Source: Cyclobacteriaceae bacterium (lineage in GTDB: Bacteria; Bacteroidota; Bacteroidia; Cytophagales; Cyclobacteriaceae). From it: a DNA stretch of 64,000 bases. How positions within the stretch are numbered: position 1 is the first letter of the stretch; each line of letters begins with the position of its first letter. The stretch spans positions 1 through 64,000 of the forward strand of contig JAEUUA010000004.1 in assembly GCA_016787755.1 (NCBI GenBank). The letters run 5' to 3'. This document shows positions 8,916-18,616 of this stretch, piece after piece. Made by a program: the position numbers and the translations under genes. The notes beneath the pieces were generated by a model, which did no database searches, had not been told where the DNA came from, and was given only the letters and a program-made list of their open reading frames with translations.

Positions 8916-9474
8916 ATGAGTTACCTGCGTAAACTGGTCTCGGCTGAAGTCAGCACGAGTTCGATGGCAGATATTGCCTTCTTGTTACTGACTTTTTTTC
9001 TAATGACTACGGTTATCCATAACCATAAGGGTTTGGTGATGCTACTGCCTGAGTGGAATCCAAGTGTACCCACTGAGAAAATTAATGATCGGAATTTATT
9101 TACAATCCATGTCAATGCGGAAAACAATTTTCTAATTGAAGGTATTCACAGAGATAACCTATTAGGATTGCGCAAAAGAGATTAAAAAATTTATTCTCAA
9201 TAACGGAAGGAAAACAACATTATCGGATAGTCCTGAAAAAGCAGTTGTCTCTTTAAAGACAGATCGAAGCACCAATCACCAGGCATTTATAGCTGCCTTA
9301 GATGAAATTCAAGGCGCCTATTTTGAGATATATGCAGCACGAGCAGGTATTACTCCTAAACAATTTCGCGAATTGGATTTGAATAATCAGGAAGATAAAA
9401 AGAAGTATGATCTGGCACGTGGAGGGATCCCCATGAATATTTCGGTGGCTGAGCCAACCAACGCAGTTAAATGA
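8916..9474 (+). pseudogene. exbD: ExbD/TolR-like biopolymer transport protein, frameshifted
   Basis: ExbD works with ExbB to couple the proton gradient to TonB. The first frame (8916-9185) gives the anchor with the typical TSSMADIAFLLLTFFLMTT helix, including its conserved Asp. Translation then ends after GLRKRD. The remaining periplasmic domain continues at once in the +1 frame: AKEIKKFILNNGR, VSLKTDRSTNHQAFIAAL and ITPKQFRELDL, to TGA at 9472. One indel near 9165-9175 therefore splits an otherwise well-preserved gene. There is no programmed-frameshift signal. It could be a recent mutation or a base-calling error. No exbB is adjacent. Confidence 0.85.
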
Positions 9475-9522
9475 GGAAACAATTTAGAATTATGGATTTG
9501 AATCTATATGTTAAATGATTAA

Positions 9523-10023
9523 TTACTTCTTTGGAAAATCGAAGTTCAGCATACGTCCGCAACCAAAGTGAATGTCCTTCCAATGTTCAATACGCAGTTC
9601 TGCATGAACAACTCCACAGGTAGGAATGTTCATAAGGGTCTCATTCAATAAGGAGTTGGCGAATTCTGTAAAACCCGGGTTGTGCCCAAAAATCATCACT
9701 ACTTCCTCATCGTCTCTGGGCGAGTCTTTTATTTCCTTAAGTACTTTCAATATCTGGTCCTCATCCGCATGGTAAAGTCGTTTGTCAGTTTTAATTTTTT
9801 CTTGTGGAAAGCCCAGGATCGTTGCAATCTCTTGGCACGTGGTGAGAGCTCGTTCGGCTGGACTACTTAGCATAATATCTGGAGTAACCCTTCGCTCCTT
9901 GAGGCGCTTTCCCATCCTCGGTGCATCTTTTTTACCGCGGTTATTTAAAGGTCGATCAAAGTCGCGTATGTCTGGATTGTCCCAACTGGATTTAGCATGC
10001 CGAACAAGATATAAAGTCTTCAT
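9523..10023 (-). CDS. sixA: SixA-type phosphohistidine phosphatase
   Basis: A 166-residue histidine phosphatase of the phosphoglycerate mutase superfamily. The N-terminal LVRHAKSSWD contains the catalytic RH, followed by LNNRGKKDAPRMGKRL and a second catalytic His in MIFGHNPGFTEFAN. SixA proteins remove phosphate from histidine phosphotransfer domains or PTS proteins; the target here is unknown. It is divergent from the acyltransferase gene and ends convergent to the broken exbD. Complete length for the family. Confidence 0.85.
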   Translation of the reverse strand: MKTLYLVRHAKSSWDNPDIRDFDRPLNNRGKKDAPRMGKRLKERRVTPDIMLSSPAERALTTCQEIATILGFPQEKIKTDKRLYHADEDQILKVLKEIKDSPRDDEEVVMIFGHNPGFTEFANSLLNETLMNIPTCGVVHAELRIEHWKDIHFGCGRMLNFDFPKK

Positions 10024-10080
10024 AGTTATAATTGAAAGCGCATCTTATTGATTTTGAATAAAATTAATCAAAGCTACCCG

Positions 10081-10088
10081 TATCTTTG
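10081..10088 (+). promoter_or_regulatory. Bacteroidota-type -7 box before the acyltransferase gene
   Basis: TATCTTTG matches TAnnTTTG, the -7 element used by the Bacteroidota main sigma factor. It lies seven bases before the ATG at 10096, which argues for that start and for a very short leader, and against the TTG at 10048. Confidence 0.5.
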
Positions 10089-10095
10089 TCACTTT

Positions 10096-11016
10096 ATGGG
10101 AAAACGACCACTACAGAAACGGATTAAATACTCGGCTCTTTATTTCTTTGTTCGGTTTCTGATTTTTTTTTCAAATCTGTTACCGCGCAAGGTATGGCTA
10201 AGTTTCTGTGGTTGGTTAGGCAAAATAGCTTATTCTTTTTCACCCAAGCCCCGCGAGCGGACTATTTACCACTTAGGGCTAGCGTTTGGCGAAGAGAAAT
10301 CTACCAAAGAAATTATCGCACTTAGTAAGCGGGTATTTGTGATGCTGGGAAAGAATGGAGGTGATATCCTTCGATCGTTACAAGTAAAAAACCTGCATGA
10401 CCTCAATAAGTTCTTAGTGACACATGGTCTTGAAAATTATGAAAAAGCTTTCGCGAAAGGAAAAGGGGTCATGTTTCTCACCTCACATTTAGGTGCGTTC
10501 GATTTACAAATCACCAATATGGCTTTGCGTGGATTAAATCCTAACATTGTAGGAACTGCCCTTAAAGATGAGCGACTGAATGAATTATTGTGGCAATATC
10601 GCAACGCATATGGAGCCATTGCCATTGAGCGAGGTAAAGAAAGCGTGCGGCTTTTCAAAGCGTTGAAATCGGGGGGATCTATTGCCATACTGATTGATCA
10701 AGATACAAAAGTAAAAAGCAGGTTTGTTAATTTTTTTGGCATGAAAGCTTCAACGCCTATTGGTGCAACTATTCTTGCGTTAAGAACCGGTGCGGCTGTT
10801 GTACCCACGTATATTTATTTAGATGCCGATGGAAAGCAACACATGCACATTCTTCCCGAGATTCCATTGGTGATTACGGGTGATGAGGAAACAGATCTGA
10901 TAGTCAACACACAAAACTTCACAAACTTTACAGAACAAATCGTGCGCGAGCATCCCGAACAATGGGTATGGATGCATGAACGATGGAAGACAAGACCCGG
11001 TGAAGAGATTGTTTAA
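10096..11016 (+). CDS. Lysophospholipid / lipid A biosynthesis acyltransferase (LpxL/HtrB family)
   Basis: A 306-residue inner-membrane acyltransferase that probably adds a secondary acyl chain to lipid A or a related lipid. An N-terminal helix (YFFVRFLIFFSNLLP) is followed by the HX4D motif in TSHLGAFD (~His131, Asp136) and later IAILIDQDTK and EQWVWMHERWKTRP, both typical of the family. An open frame continues upstream to 10048, but the promoter box at 10081 and the normal family start favour ATG 10096. Acyl donor and exact position cannot be told. Confidence 0.87.
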   Translation: MGKRPLQKRIKYSALYFFVRFLIFFSNLLPRKVWLSFCGWLGKIAYSFSPKPRERTIYHLGLAFGEEKSTKEIIALSKRVFVMLGKNGGDILRSLQVKNLHDLNKFLVTHGLENYEKAFAKGKGVMFLTSHLGAFDLQITNMALRGLNPNIVGTALKDERLNELLWQYRNAYGAIAIERGKESVRLFKALKSGGSIAILIDQDTKVKSRFVNFFGMKASTPIGATILALRTGAAVVPTYIYLDADGKQHMHILPEIPLVITGDEETDLIVNTQNFTNFTEQIVREHPEQWVWMHERWKTRPGEEIV

Positions 11017-11083
11017 TTCAGTAATTTGATGGTTTTGGAAATTAGCGTCATCTTCAGATTATCAATCAACAAATCCTCAATGT

Positions 11084-12403
11084 ATGAAACTGAAACAATT
11101 AATTAGTTGCGTAGTATTTTCTTTAGCTACCTCCTTCTGCTTTGCGCAGATTTCTAAGCAGGAGAAAAAAATCACATCCATTATCGATAGTAATAATGGA
11201 GATGCACTTAAGCTTCTTGAGGAAGTAGTGAACATCAACAGTGGGTCTATGAACTTCGAAGGCGTTTATAAAGTAGGTCAGGTTTTTAAAGCCCGCCTGG
11301 ATGCCCTCGGTTTTAAGACTCAATGGGTTGATGGAAAATCGTTTGGGCGTGCAGGTCATTTAGTTGCCTCGCATACGGGCAAAGGAACAGGTAAAACCTT
11401 GTTGCTTATTGGCCATCTGGATACTGTGTTTGAAAAGGAAAACTCTTTTCAAAAATTTACAATGATCAATGATTCAACTGCCACAGGCCCCGGTATTTCT
11501 GATATGAAAGGTGGCGATGTGATTATTCTTTATTCCTTGGAAGCCTTGAAGCAAGCAGGACATTTGAAAGATATGAACATCATTGTTGTAATGACAGGTG
11601 ATGAAGAGTTGAGTGGCAGACCGCTTGCACTTGCACGCAAAGATTTGATTGAAGCTGCAAAGTTGGCGGACATCGCCATTGGTTTTGAAGACGGAGATAG
11701 CAATCCCGCGACTGGAGTTGTATCACGCAGAAGTTCTTCCGGGTGGGAATTAAATGTTACCGGTATTCCCGCTCACTCGTCACAAATCTTCACCCCTGCT
11801 ATTGGCGCAGGAGCAATCTATGAGACTTCTCGTATCTTATTTGAATTCTATGAAAAACTTTCCAATGAAAAAGATCTTACGTTTAATCCGGGAATGGTTT
11901 TAGGGGGGTCAGAGATTACCCGCGACAAAGTGTTAGATGGAGGCTCTGCATTTGGAAAAGGAAACATTGTAGCCAAGCAAGCCGTGGCTACAGGAGATAT
12001 CAGAGCCATTTCACCAGAACAGTTGAAGAAAGCGCAAACGATTATGCAGCAAGTGGTAGATAGTCATCTTCCACAAACCACTGCAATGTTAACCTTTGAT
12101 GAGGGCTATCCACCCCTCGCCCCCACTGCGGGGAATTTTCAATTGCTGGATTATTATAATAGAGTAAGTATTGATTTAAAGCTAGGAAAAGTGACAGCAG
12201 TAAATCCTCGTGATGCTGGTGCTGCGGATATTTCATTTACTGCTGGGTATGTGGATATGGCTATAGATGGACTTGGTTTGGTTGGTGGTTACGGTCACAC
12301 CGATAAAGAGTATGCAAACTTAAATTGGTTACCCCGACAAACTAAGCGAGTTGCGCTTTTGATGTATCGATTGACTCAAAATACCGTGAATAATAAAAGA
12401 TAA
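11084..12403 (+). CDS. Secreted M20 family metallopeptidase (glutamate carboxypeptidase-like)
   Basis: A 439-residue zinc exopeptidase with a cleavable signal peptide (CVVFSLATSFCFAQ). The metal motifs of M20 are present: LLIGHLDTVFE, GPGISDMKGGDV, TGDEELSG and GFEDGD; a dimerisation insert (IPAHSSQIF) follows, and the final HTDKEYANL supplies the last ligand. The family includes carboxypeptidase G2, which trims C-terminal Glu from folate or peptides. The likely site is the periplasm. It stands alone, 67 bases behind the acyltransferase gene. Substrate unknown. Confidence 0.88.
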   Translation: MKLKQLISCVVFSLATSFCFAQISKQEKKITSIIDSNNGDALKLLEEVVNINSGSMNFEGVYKVGQVFKARLDALGFKTQWVDGKSFGRAGHLVASHTGKGTGKTLLLIGHLDTVFEKENSFQKFTMINDSTATGPGISDMKGGDVIILYSLEALKQAGHLKDMNIIVVMTGDEELSGRPLALARKDLIEAAKLADIAIGFEDGDSNPATGVVSRRSSSGWELNVTGIPAHSSQIFTPAIGAGAIYETSRILFEFYEKLSNEKDLTFNPGMVLGGSEITRDKVLDGGSAFGKGNIVAKQAVATGDIRAISPEQLKKAQTIMQQVVDSHLPQTTAMLTFDEGYPPLAPTAGNFQLLDYYNRVSIDLKLGKVTAVNPRDAGAADISFTAGYVDMAIDGLGLVGGYGHTDKEYANLNWLPRQTKRVALLMYRLTQNTVNNKR

Positions 12404-12430
12404 TTCTTAATAGGTCAACTAACTGGTTAA

Positions 12431-12799
12431 TCATTTCTTAAAAACAAAATAGACCGCAAGAATCAGAAAAATGAATCCGATAAGATGATTCCACCGCAAG
12501 GTTTCCGTTTTGAAGAACAACAAGGAGAATAAAGCAAACACAACCAGTGTAATTACTTCCTGAATTACTTTTAGCTCCACTAGCGAAAATGGGCCCCCAT
12601 AATTTTTAAAGCCAATGCGATTGGCCGGCACCTGAAGAATGTATTCAAAGAGAGCAATGCCCCAACTGATCAAGATGATCGCCACCAATCCTAAATTCTG
12701 CGACCAACTCATTTCCTTAAACTTCAAATGCCCGTACCAGGCAAACGTCATGAAGGTGTTTGATAACACGAGTAGGACGATGGTGTAAAAAGCTTTCAT
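12431..12799 (-). CDS. DMT-type membrane protein, DUF486
   Basis: A 122-residue protein of four predicted helices (MKAFYTIVLLVLSNTFMTFA, then GLVAIILISWGIALFEYIL). PANRIGF and the Pro-rich turn before FSLVELKVIQE are typical of DUF486, a small relative of drug/metabolite transporters. Transported compound unknown. A longer frame reaches 12835, but the Met at 12799 gives the usual family start. It sits 42 bases behind ettA on the same strand and may share its transcript. Confidence 0.85.
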   Translation of the reverse strand: MKAFYTIVLLVLSNTFMTFAWYGHLKFKEMSWSQNLGLVAIILISWGIALFEYILQVPANRIGFKNYGGPFSLVELKVIQEVITLVVFALFSLLFFKTETLRWNHLIGFIFLILAVYFVFKK

Positions 12800-12841
12800 A
12801 CTCGATGAATCATTAATCAATGGCACATTGATCAATGATAA

Positions 12842-14524
12842 TTATTTGACTAGTTTTTTATACCTGATCCGATGTGGCTGTTCATCACCCAATCGCTTGC
12901 GTTTATTCTCTTCGTACTCACTAAACGATCCTTCAAACCATGATACTTGTGAGTCACCTTCAAAAGCAAGAATGTGCGTACACACGCGATCTAAAAACCA
13001 CCGGTCGTGAGAAATAATTACTGCACAACCAGCAAAGTTTTCGAGCGCTTCTTCTAGTGAGCGAAGCGTGTTTACATCCAGGTCGTTGGTAGGTTCATCC
13101 AACAGTAAAAGATTACCACCTTGCTTTAGCGCGATGGCTAAATGGGCGCGATTTCGCATTCCACCAGAAAGTTCTTTTACTTTTTTCTGTTGATCGGTTC
13201 CACTAAAATTGAATTTGCTTACATAAGCGCGCGAGTTTATTTCTTTACCACCAATCATAATTAGATCATTACCACCGGTGATGGCCTGGAATACGGTGTC
13301 TTCAGGTTTCAAATCGTCATGCTCTTGGTCTACGTAAGCAATCTTAACGGTTTCTCCAACTTTAAAAGTACCCGCATCTGGTTTCTCAGCACCTGTTATC
13401 ATTTTAAAGAGGGTAGTCTTACCCGCACCATTCGGACCAATGATACCCACAATCCCTGCCGGTGGTAACGAGAAGGACAAATTTTCGTAGAGTAATTTAT
13501 CACCAAAGGCTTTGGACACTCCTTGTGCTTCTATAACAACGTTACCCAAGCGTGGGCCAGGTGGAATGAACAATTCTAGTTTCTCTTCACGCTCTCTTCC
13601 TTCAGCGCCTAATAATTTTTCGTAGGCACTTAACCGGGCTTTTCCTTTTGCTTGCCGTCCTTTAGGATTCATGCGAACCCATTCCAATTCACGCTCAAGT
13701 GCTTTCTGTCTTTTGCTCTCCGTTTTTTCTTCTTGTGCTAATCGCTTTTGTTTTTGATCGAGCCAACTTGAATAATTTCCTTTCCATGGAATACCTTCAC
13801 CGCGATCAAGTTCCAAAATCCATCCGGCCACATTATCCAAAAAGTAACGATCGTGGGTTACAGCAATTACAGTTCCTTTATATTGTTTCAAATGTTGTTC
13901 CAACCAATACACAGATTCCGCATCCAAATGGTTAGTGGGCTCATCCAGCAAAAGGACATCCGGTTCCTGAAGCAGAAGACGGCAAAGTGCTACGCGTCTT
14001 TTTTCACCCCCACTTAAGTGCTCCACATTGGCGTCAGGCGGTGGGCAACGTAGTGCATCCATAGCCCGCTCTAATTTATTATCGAGTTCCCATGCATCAG
14101 CAGCATCTAACTTTTCCTGAATTTCTCCTTGCTTGGTAATGAGTTTGTCCATGGCATCCGGATCTTCCATAATGGCCGGATCAGCAAACTTTTCGTTGAT
14201 AACCTCAAACTCTTTCAGCAAAGCCACAACTTCTTTTGCACCTTCTTCAACAATCTCGCGTACTGTTTTTGTTTTATCCAACTGAGGTTCTTGCTCCAAC
14301 AGACCCACTGAGAAAGTAAGATCGGAAACAACATCACCCTGAAATTCTTTATCGATTCCGGCAATGATTCGTAGTAAGGATGACTTGCCTGATCCATTTA
14401 GACCCAATACCCCAATTTTGGCTCCGTAAAAGAAAGAGAGGTAGATGTTCTTCAATACTTGCTTTTGGGGTGGATAAATCTTGTTTACACCCGACATTGA
14501 GAAAATTATTTTTTCGTCAGCCAT
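12842..14524 (-). CDS. ettA: ABC-F ATPase, energy-dependent translational throttle protein EttA
   Basis: A 560-residue soluble protein with two ABC domains and no membrane part. Walker A motifs are GLNGSGKSS (~38-46) and GPNGAGKTT (second domain); signatures LSGGEKRR and LSGGMRNR; Walker B LLLDEPTNHLD and LLLDEPTNDLD. The linker between the domains, with RMNPKGRQAKGKARL and the PtIM-like region, is that of EttA. EttA binds the ribosomal E site and gates entry into elongation according to the ATP/ADP ratio. The length is normal. Confidence 0.95.
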   Translation of the reverse strand: MADEKIIFSMSGVNKIYPPQKQVLKNIYLSFFYGAKIGVLGLNGSGKSSLLRIIAGIDKEFQGDVVSDLTFSVGLLEQEPQLDKTKTVREIVEEGAKEVVALLKEFEVINEKFADPAIMEDPDAMDKLITKQGEIQEKLDAADAWELDNKLERAMDALRCPPPDANVEHLSGGEKRRVALCRLLLQEPDVLLLDEPTNHLDAESVYWLEQHLKQYKGTVIAVTHDRYFLDNVAGWILELDRGEGIPWKGNYSSWLDQKQKRLAQEEKTESKRQKALERELEWVRMNPKGRQAKGKARLSAYEKLLGAEGREREEKLELFIPPGPRLGNVVIEAQGVSKAFGDKLLYENLSFSLPPAGIVGIIGPNGAGKTTLFKMITGAEKPDAGTFKVGETVKIAYVDQEHDDLKPEDTVFQAITGGNDLIMIGGKEINSRAYVSKFNFSGTDQQKKVKELSGGMRNRAHLAIALKQGGNLLLLDEPTNDLDVNTLRSLEEALENFAGCAVIISHDRWFLDRVCTHILAFEGDSQVSWFEGSFSEYEENKRKRLGDEQPHRIRYKKLVK

Positions 14525-14675
14525 GGAAATTTAAAGTTAGAATGGGAGTGCAAATATGGCTTTTTTGAGTCAATAGTCCACAGAAGTAAATAATCCATTA
14601 AGCGATGGTTTCTGTGTATTTTTTTAAATCTAGGAACAAAGGGTTACCGCCTATTGACTATGGGCTATTTAATTT

Positions 14676-14683
14676 TATTTTTG
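14676..14683 (+). promoter_or_regulatory. -7 box before the DUF2795 gene
   Basis: TATTTTTG fits TAnnTTTG, with a TTG about 19 bases upstream (14654-14656) as a possible -33 element. The ATG follows at 14710, after AAAGGGAGA, which may serve as ribosome site. Confidence 0.5.
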
Positions 14684-14709
14684 CGGAAAATTAAAGGGAG
14701 AACACACTT

Positions 14710-14931
14710 ATGTATTGGACACTGGAATTAGCTTCATATTTGGAAGATGCGCCTTGGCCGGCTACGAAAGACGAATTGATCGATTTCTCAATTCGCTCAG
14801 GGGCGCCCCTTGAAGTGGTAGAAAACCTTCAGGAATTGGAGGACGATGGACAGCCTTATGAAAGCATTGAGGAAATTTGGCCTGACTATCCTACCAAGGA
14901 AGATTTCTTCTTTAACGAGGACGAGTATTGA
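14710..14931 (+). CDS. DUF2795 protein
   Basis: A 73-residue acidic protein. The core PWPATKDELIDFSIRSGAP and the LQELEDDGQPYESIEEIWPDYP end match DUF2795, a small domain found across bacteria with no known biochemical role. No signal peptide, no cysteine. It is a single-gene unit with its own promoter box, between divergent ettA and convergent ispD. Confidence 0.82.
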   Translation: MYWTLELASYLEDAPWPATKDELIDFSIRSGAPLEVVENLQELEDDGQPYESIEEIWPDYPTKEDFFFNEDEY

Positions 14932-14994
14932 TTTGACGATTAGTCAATTTTGAAATAGTTGAAAATGGCTGCGCATAATTGCGCGGCTATTTTT

Positions 14995-15678
14995 TTATGT
15001 TTTAAGTTTTGAATTCATCAATGCTTCTGCTACAATTAAATCTTCCTGGGTGGTAATTTTAATATTCTCGTAGCTTCCTTCGAATAAAGAAATTACATGC
15101 CCGGATTTTTCGGCTACACTCGCATCATCTGTCATACTGGGATCTTCTTTTTGCAAATAAGCCTGTTTGATAAGATTAATTTCAAAAGTTTGAGGAGTTT
15201 GTATCAAGCGAAATTTTGAACGATCTACAGCTTTGGTATTATCTTGATCCGTCATGCGAATGGATTCCTTTAAGCGTACGGCAGCTACAGCCGATTGATG
15301 AACCGCAGCGAGTCGGAAGGAGGCACCAATGATATCTTCGCTTACAAGCGGGCGCACACCATCATGTATAGCTACCAATCCTGAACCTTCAATTTTATCG
15401 AGCCCATGCTTTACAGATTGAAATCGGGTTTCACCCCCTTTTTGTAAAAGGATGGGTTTATTGAAAGAATGTTTCTCGCATAACTCATTCCAGATTGAAA
15501 TATCATCTTCAGGGAGAACGAGAATGATTCTTATTTTTTCTGAGTATCGATAGAATGCCTCAAGCGTATGGATTAAAATGGGTAATCCATTCAATTCTAA
15601 AAATTGCTTTGGGAGTTTGCTTTTGATACGAGTTCCTTTACCTCCGGCTACAATCAACGCATATTCAATAGAATTCAT
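14995..15678 (-). CDS. ispD: 2-C-methyl-D-erythritol 4-phosphate cytidylyltransferase
   Basis: A 227-residue enzyme of the MEP isoprenoid pathway, joining CTP and methylerythritol phosphate. The nucleotide loop VAGGKGTRIKSKLPKQF is near the N-terminus; GLVAIHDGVRPLVSEDII and the DDASVAEKSG segment complete the family pattern. The frame is open up to 15744, but MNSIEYALIVAGG at 15678 is the natural start. No ispF is adjacent. Confidence 0.93.
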   Translation of the reverse strand: MNSIEYALIVAGGKGTRIKSKLPKQFLELNGLPILIHTLEAFYRYSEKIRIILVLPEDDISIWNELCEKHSFNKPILLQKGGETRFQSVKHGLDKIEGSGLVAIHDGVRPLVSEDIIGASFRLAAVHQSAVAAVRLKESIRMTDQDNTKAVDRSKFRLIQTPQTFEINLIKQAYLQKEDPSMTDDASVAEKSGHVISLFEGSYENIKITTQEDLIVAEALMNSKLKT

Positions 15679-15685
15679 AGATTTG
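15678..15685 (+). promoter_or_regulatory. Possible -7 box before the 80-residue membrane protein gene
   Basis: TAGATTTG fits TAnnTTTG and lies 24 bases before the ATG at 15710. It touches the start codon of ispD on the other strand, so the two divergent genes may have overlapping control regions. No clear -33 element. Confidence 0.35.
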
Positions 15686-15709
15686 TAAAAATACCTTTTT
15701 TTTGAGTGT

Positions 15710-15952
15710 ATGATACTTCTCAGAATTTTTCTTCTTGCCTTCAACGTAGCAGTAGTAACCTATTTGTTGTATCGCCTTCTGCAAATCTATAAGTCGAAAT
15801 CTCCAAACAGAGGATGGATTATTGGGATTGGAATTTTTCTGTTATTAATTCCGGCCACTATGTTGATGGGTTTCTTGAGACCCACCCCTGTTTACTTATT
15901 GATCTACCCTGCAGCCATCATTGCACATTTATACTTAATTCGGAATTCATAA
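15710..15952 (+). CDS. Small membrane protein, unknown
   Basis: An 80-residue protein of three hydrophobic segments (IFLLAFNVAVVTYLLYRLL; WIIGIGIFLLLIPATMLMG; PVYLLIYPAAIIAHLYLI) with basic residues between the first two. No family recognised. It is divergent from ispD and ends convergent with queA. Confidence 0.6.
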   Translation: MILLRIFLLAFNVAVVTYLLYRLLQIYKSKSPNRGWIIGIGIFLLLIPATMLMGFLRPTPVYLLIYPAAIIAHLYLIRNS

Positions 15953-15963
15953 GGGACTGGCAT

Positions 15964-15989
15964 AAAAAAAGCCCGTGTTTTGCGGGGCT
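15964..15989 (-). terminator. Terminator of queA
   Basis: Read on the minus strand, AGCCC and GGGCT form a 5-bp stem that runs straight into a seven-T tract. It sits just past the queA stop codon. Confidence 0.5.
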
Positions 15990-16016
15990 AGTCTTTCACT
16001 TAATGTTTTAATGACT

Positions 16017-17063
16017 CTAAACGATCAACATGGAATCGCCATAGGTGAGGAATTTATATTTTTCCTTTTTAGCAGTTTCATATGCTTTCATCACTAAATC
16101 AAAACCACCGAAAGCACATGCCATCATGAGCAAAGTCGACTCAGGCTGATGGAAGTTTGTTACCATAGCACTGCAAATTTTAAATTCATACGGTGGGAAG
16201 ATAAACTTGTCAGTCCAGCCTTCTCGTTCTTTTAACCGGTTGCTGGCAGAGACAGCAGTTTCAAGGGCACGCATGGAAGTAGTACCAATGGCACATACTT
16301 TCTTTTTTTCATCGATCGCCCGATTTACTATTTTAACAGCATCCGTACCAACAATAAAGTTTTCAGAATCCATTTTATGCTTTGTTAAATCTTCCACATC
16401 CACCGCGCGGAACGTGCCTAAGCCGATGTGAAGTGTAACAAACGCCATGTCAACACCTTTTAATTGAAGGCGCTTTACTAGTTGTTTGGTAAAATGCATC
16501 CCTGCTGTAGGAGCCGAAACTGCCCCTTTGTTTTTTGCAAAGATGGTTTGGAAACGATCTTTATCAGCAGGTTCAACTTTGCGCTTAATGTATTTAGGCA
16601 ACGGAGTCTCACCAAGCGTTTCAACAATTTTGTCGAAGGCTTCTGAATCACCATCAAATAAAAAACGAATGGTTCTTCCACGAGATGTGGTGTTATCAAT
16701 TACCTCTGCAACTAAGTCACCATCACCAAAATAAAGTTTGTTACCCACACGGATTTTTCGGGCCGGATCTACAAGCACATCCCACAAATGCATTTCGGCA
16801 TTGAGTTCGCGTAATAAAAATACTTCAATCTTAGCTCCGGTTTTTTCTTTGCGACCATAAAGTCGGGCAGGAAACACCATGGTGTCATTGCCGACCATCA
16901 CATCCCCTTCGTCAAAATAATTAACAATATCTTTAAATACTTTGTGTTCAATTTTTCCGCTACTGCGATGAATGACCATCATGCGGGCGTCATCTCTGTT
17001 TTCGGCAGGATGGGAGGCGATTAAACTGTTTGGAATGTCAAATTTGAATTCTGAAAGTTTCAT
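16017..17063 (-). CDS. queA: S-adenosylmethionine:tRNA ribosyltransferase-isomerase
   Basis: A 348-residue enzyme that transfers and isomerises the ribosyl part of SAM onto preQ1 in tRNA to form epoxyqueuosine. Recognisable segments are [51 protein letters not shown] and [16 protein letters not shown]. The length is normal. A -7 box lies 44 bases before the start. Other queuosine genes are not in the window. Confidence 0.95.
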   Translation of the reverse strand: MKLSEFKFDIPNSLIASHPAENRDDARMMVIHRSSGKIEHKVFKDIVNYFDEGDVMVGNDTMVFPARLYGRKEKTGAKIEVFLLRELNAEMHLWDVLVDPARKIRVGNKLYFGDGDLVAEVIDNTTSRGRTIRFLFDGDSEAFDKIVETLGETPLPKYIKRKVEPADKDRFQTIFAKNKGAVSAPTAGMHFTKQLVKRLQLKGVDMAFVTLHIGLGTFRAVDVEDLTKHKMDSENFIVGTDAVKIVNRAIDEKKKVCAIGTTSMRALETAVSASNRLKEREGWTDKFIFPPYEFKICSAMVTNFHQPESTLLMMACAFGGFDLVMKAYETAKKEKYKFLTYGDSMLIV

Positions 17064-17106
17064 AAGCTTACGGGCTTTGACCTATGCGGTCGTTTTAATA
17101 AGGTCG

Positions 17107-17114
17107 CAAAAATA
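17107..17114 (-). promoter_or_regulatory. -7 box of queA
   Basis: On the minus strand the bases read TATTTTTG (TAnnTTTG), 44 bases ahead of the queA ATG. Confidence 0.45.
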
Positions 17115-17294
17115 GGATATGTTTTAGTGCGAAATGAAATTTTCTACTTTGTTTTTGGAAACAATTTAACAACTCAAGCGTCTGATCGATGAGTTTTTGG
17201 TTAACTCTTTGCCATTCAGACCCAAAACAGTAAGGATTGAGTAAAAAACCATGTTTATTGCAACCTGAAATCATTAAAAGCGCGTTAAACCCAC

Positions 17295-18557
17295 ATGCTA
17301 ACAATCCGACTAATTTTTGAGAGCCTTGGTTTTGCCTGGAAGGCGTTGAAATCCAATATTTTACGAACTGTTCTTTCCCTCCTTGGGGTAACCATTGGAA
17401 TCTTCTCAATCATTGCCGTTCTCACCTTGGTGGATTCATTGGAGAAAAATATTCGCGAAAGCTTTAATTTTTTAGGAAGCAATGTTGTGTACGTTGGCAA
17501 ATGGCCTTTTACGGGAGGTAATGGGCGCGATTGGTGGAAAGATTATATCAAACGACCCAATGTTTCTTATGCCGAATACAAATTTTTGAAGGCCAATATG
17601 AAAAAGGCAGAAACTGTTTCTATCTATGCCGACCGAGGAGGCATGACCATAAAAGCAGGTAATAATGGAATAAGTCAAATCAATTTAGTAGGTGCTGATT
17701 TAGATTATGATAAGATTTTTGAAATCAATATTGAAAAAGGACGATACCTGACGAATGATGAAATTGAAGCCGGACGCAACGTGGTGATTATTGGGTATGA
17801 GATTGCAAGAGCACTTTTCCCCAATACAGATTCCCCTATGGGGCAAACCATCAAAATTAAAAACCTGAAGTTTAGCATTGTAGGAGTCATCGTTCGGGAA
17901 GGGGAGAGCTTTTTAGGTACACCCAGCAAGGACTATGGGGTTATCATTCCTTACGATGCGTTCAGGAAATTGTATCAAACAGGAACCGGGCGTTGGTATG
18001 AGTTAGGATCAGACATTGGCCTAAAAGGCTATGAGAATGATATTGGATTGGTTGAAATGGAAAATGAAGCCCGAGGTTTAATGAGAGTAAAGCGCGGATT
18101 AAAACCAATTATGAAAGATAATTTTGCTCTTAATCGACCGGAAGCAATTGCAAATGCCATCAGTGGGGTATTTGATGTGCTGAGTATTGCGGGTTGGATT
18201 ATTGGTGGTTTTTCTATGTTAGTGGGTGGGTTCGGAATTGCCAACATTATGTTTGTTTCGGTAAAGGAGCGTACCAGTATTATTGGATTGCAAAAATCGT
18301 TGGGCGCACAAAATTATTTTATTCTTTTTCAGTTTTTGTTCGAATCTATTTTCCTGAGTTTGATAGGTGGGTTGGCCGGATTGTTTCTTGTTTGGCTGAT
18401 GACACTGGCACCGTTCGGAAGTTTACAAGTAGTGCTTTCCGTTAAAAATATTGTCTTAGGAATTGGTGTATCCTCTTCCATTGGTTTGATAGCGGGAATT
18501 ATTCCGGCAGCCATGGCCGCACGCCTTGATCCTGTAACAGCGATCAGAGCTAGTTAG
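17295..18557 (+). CDS. ABC transporter permease, MacB/FtsX type
   Basis: A 420-residue membrane protein with the four-helix MacB layout: one helix near the N-terminus (TVLSLLGVTIGIFSIIAVL), a large periplasmic domain (~60-290), then three C-terminal helices ending AGIIPAAMAARLDPVTAIRA, which is diagnostic of the family. It works with an ATPase partner encoded elsewhere, perhaps in lipoprotein, peptide or drug export. It is a single gene here, divergent from queA. Confidence 0.9.
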   Translation: MLTIRLIFESLGFAWKALKSNILRTVLSLLGVTIGIFSIIAVLTLVDSLEKNIRESFNFLGSNVVYVGKWPFTGGNGRDWWKDYIKRPNVSYAEYKFLKANMKKAETVSIYADRGGMTIKAGNNGISQINLVGADLDYDKIFEINIEKGRYLTNDEIEAGRNVVIIGYEIARALFPNTDSPMGQTIKIKNLKFSIVGVIVREGESFLGTPSKDYGVIIPYDAFRKLYQTGTGRWYELGSDIGLKGYENDIGLVEMENEARGLMRVKRGLKPIMKDNFALNRPEAIANAISGVFDVLSIAGWIIGGFSMLVGGFGIANIMFVSVKERTSIIGLQKSLGAQNYFILFQFLFESIFLSLIGGLAGLFLVWLMTLAPFGSLQVVLSVKNIVLGIGVSSSIGLIAGIIPAAMAARLDPVTAIRAS

Positions 18558-18616
18558 AAACTGTAAAATACAGGAAATAACAGGAAGACAGTTACTTAAA
18601 TAGGCACAGGTTCAAA

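Noticed and set aside
16207..16734. Plus-strand frames inside queA
   Set aside because: Shadows of the queA coding sequence.
17095..17500. Minus-strand frames upstream of and inside the ABC permease gene
   Set aside because: They run across the promoter region of queA and the permease start, with no recognisable domain.
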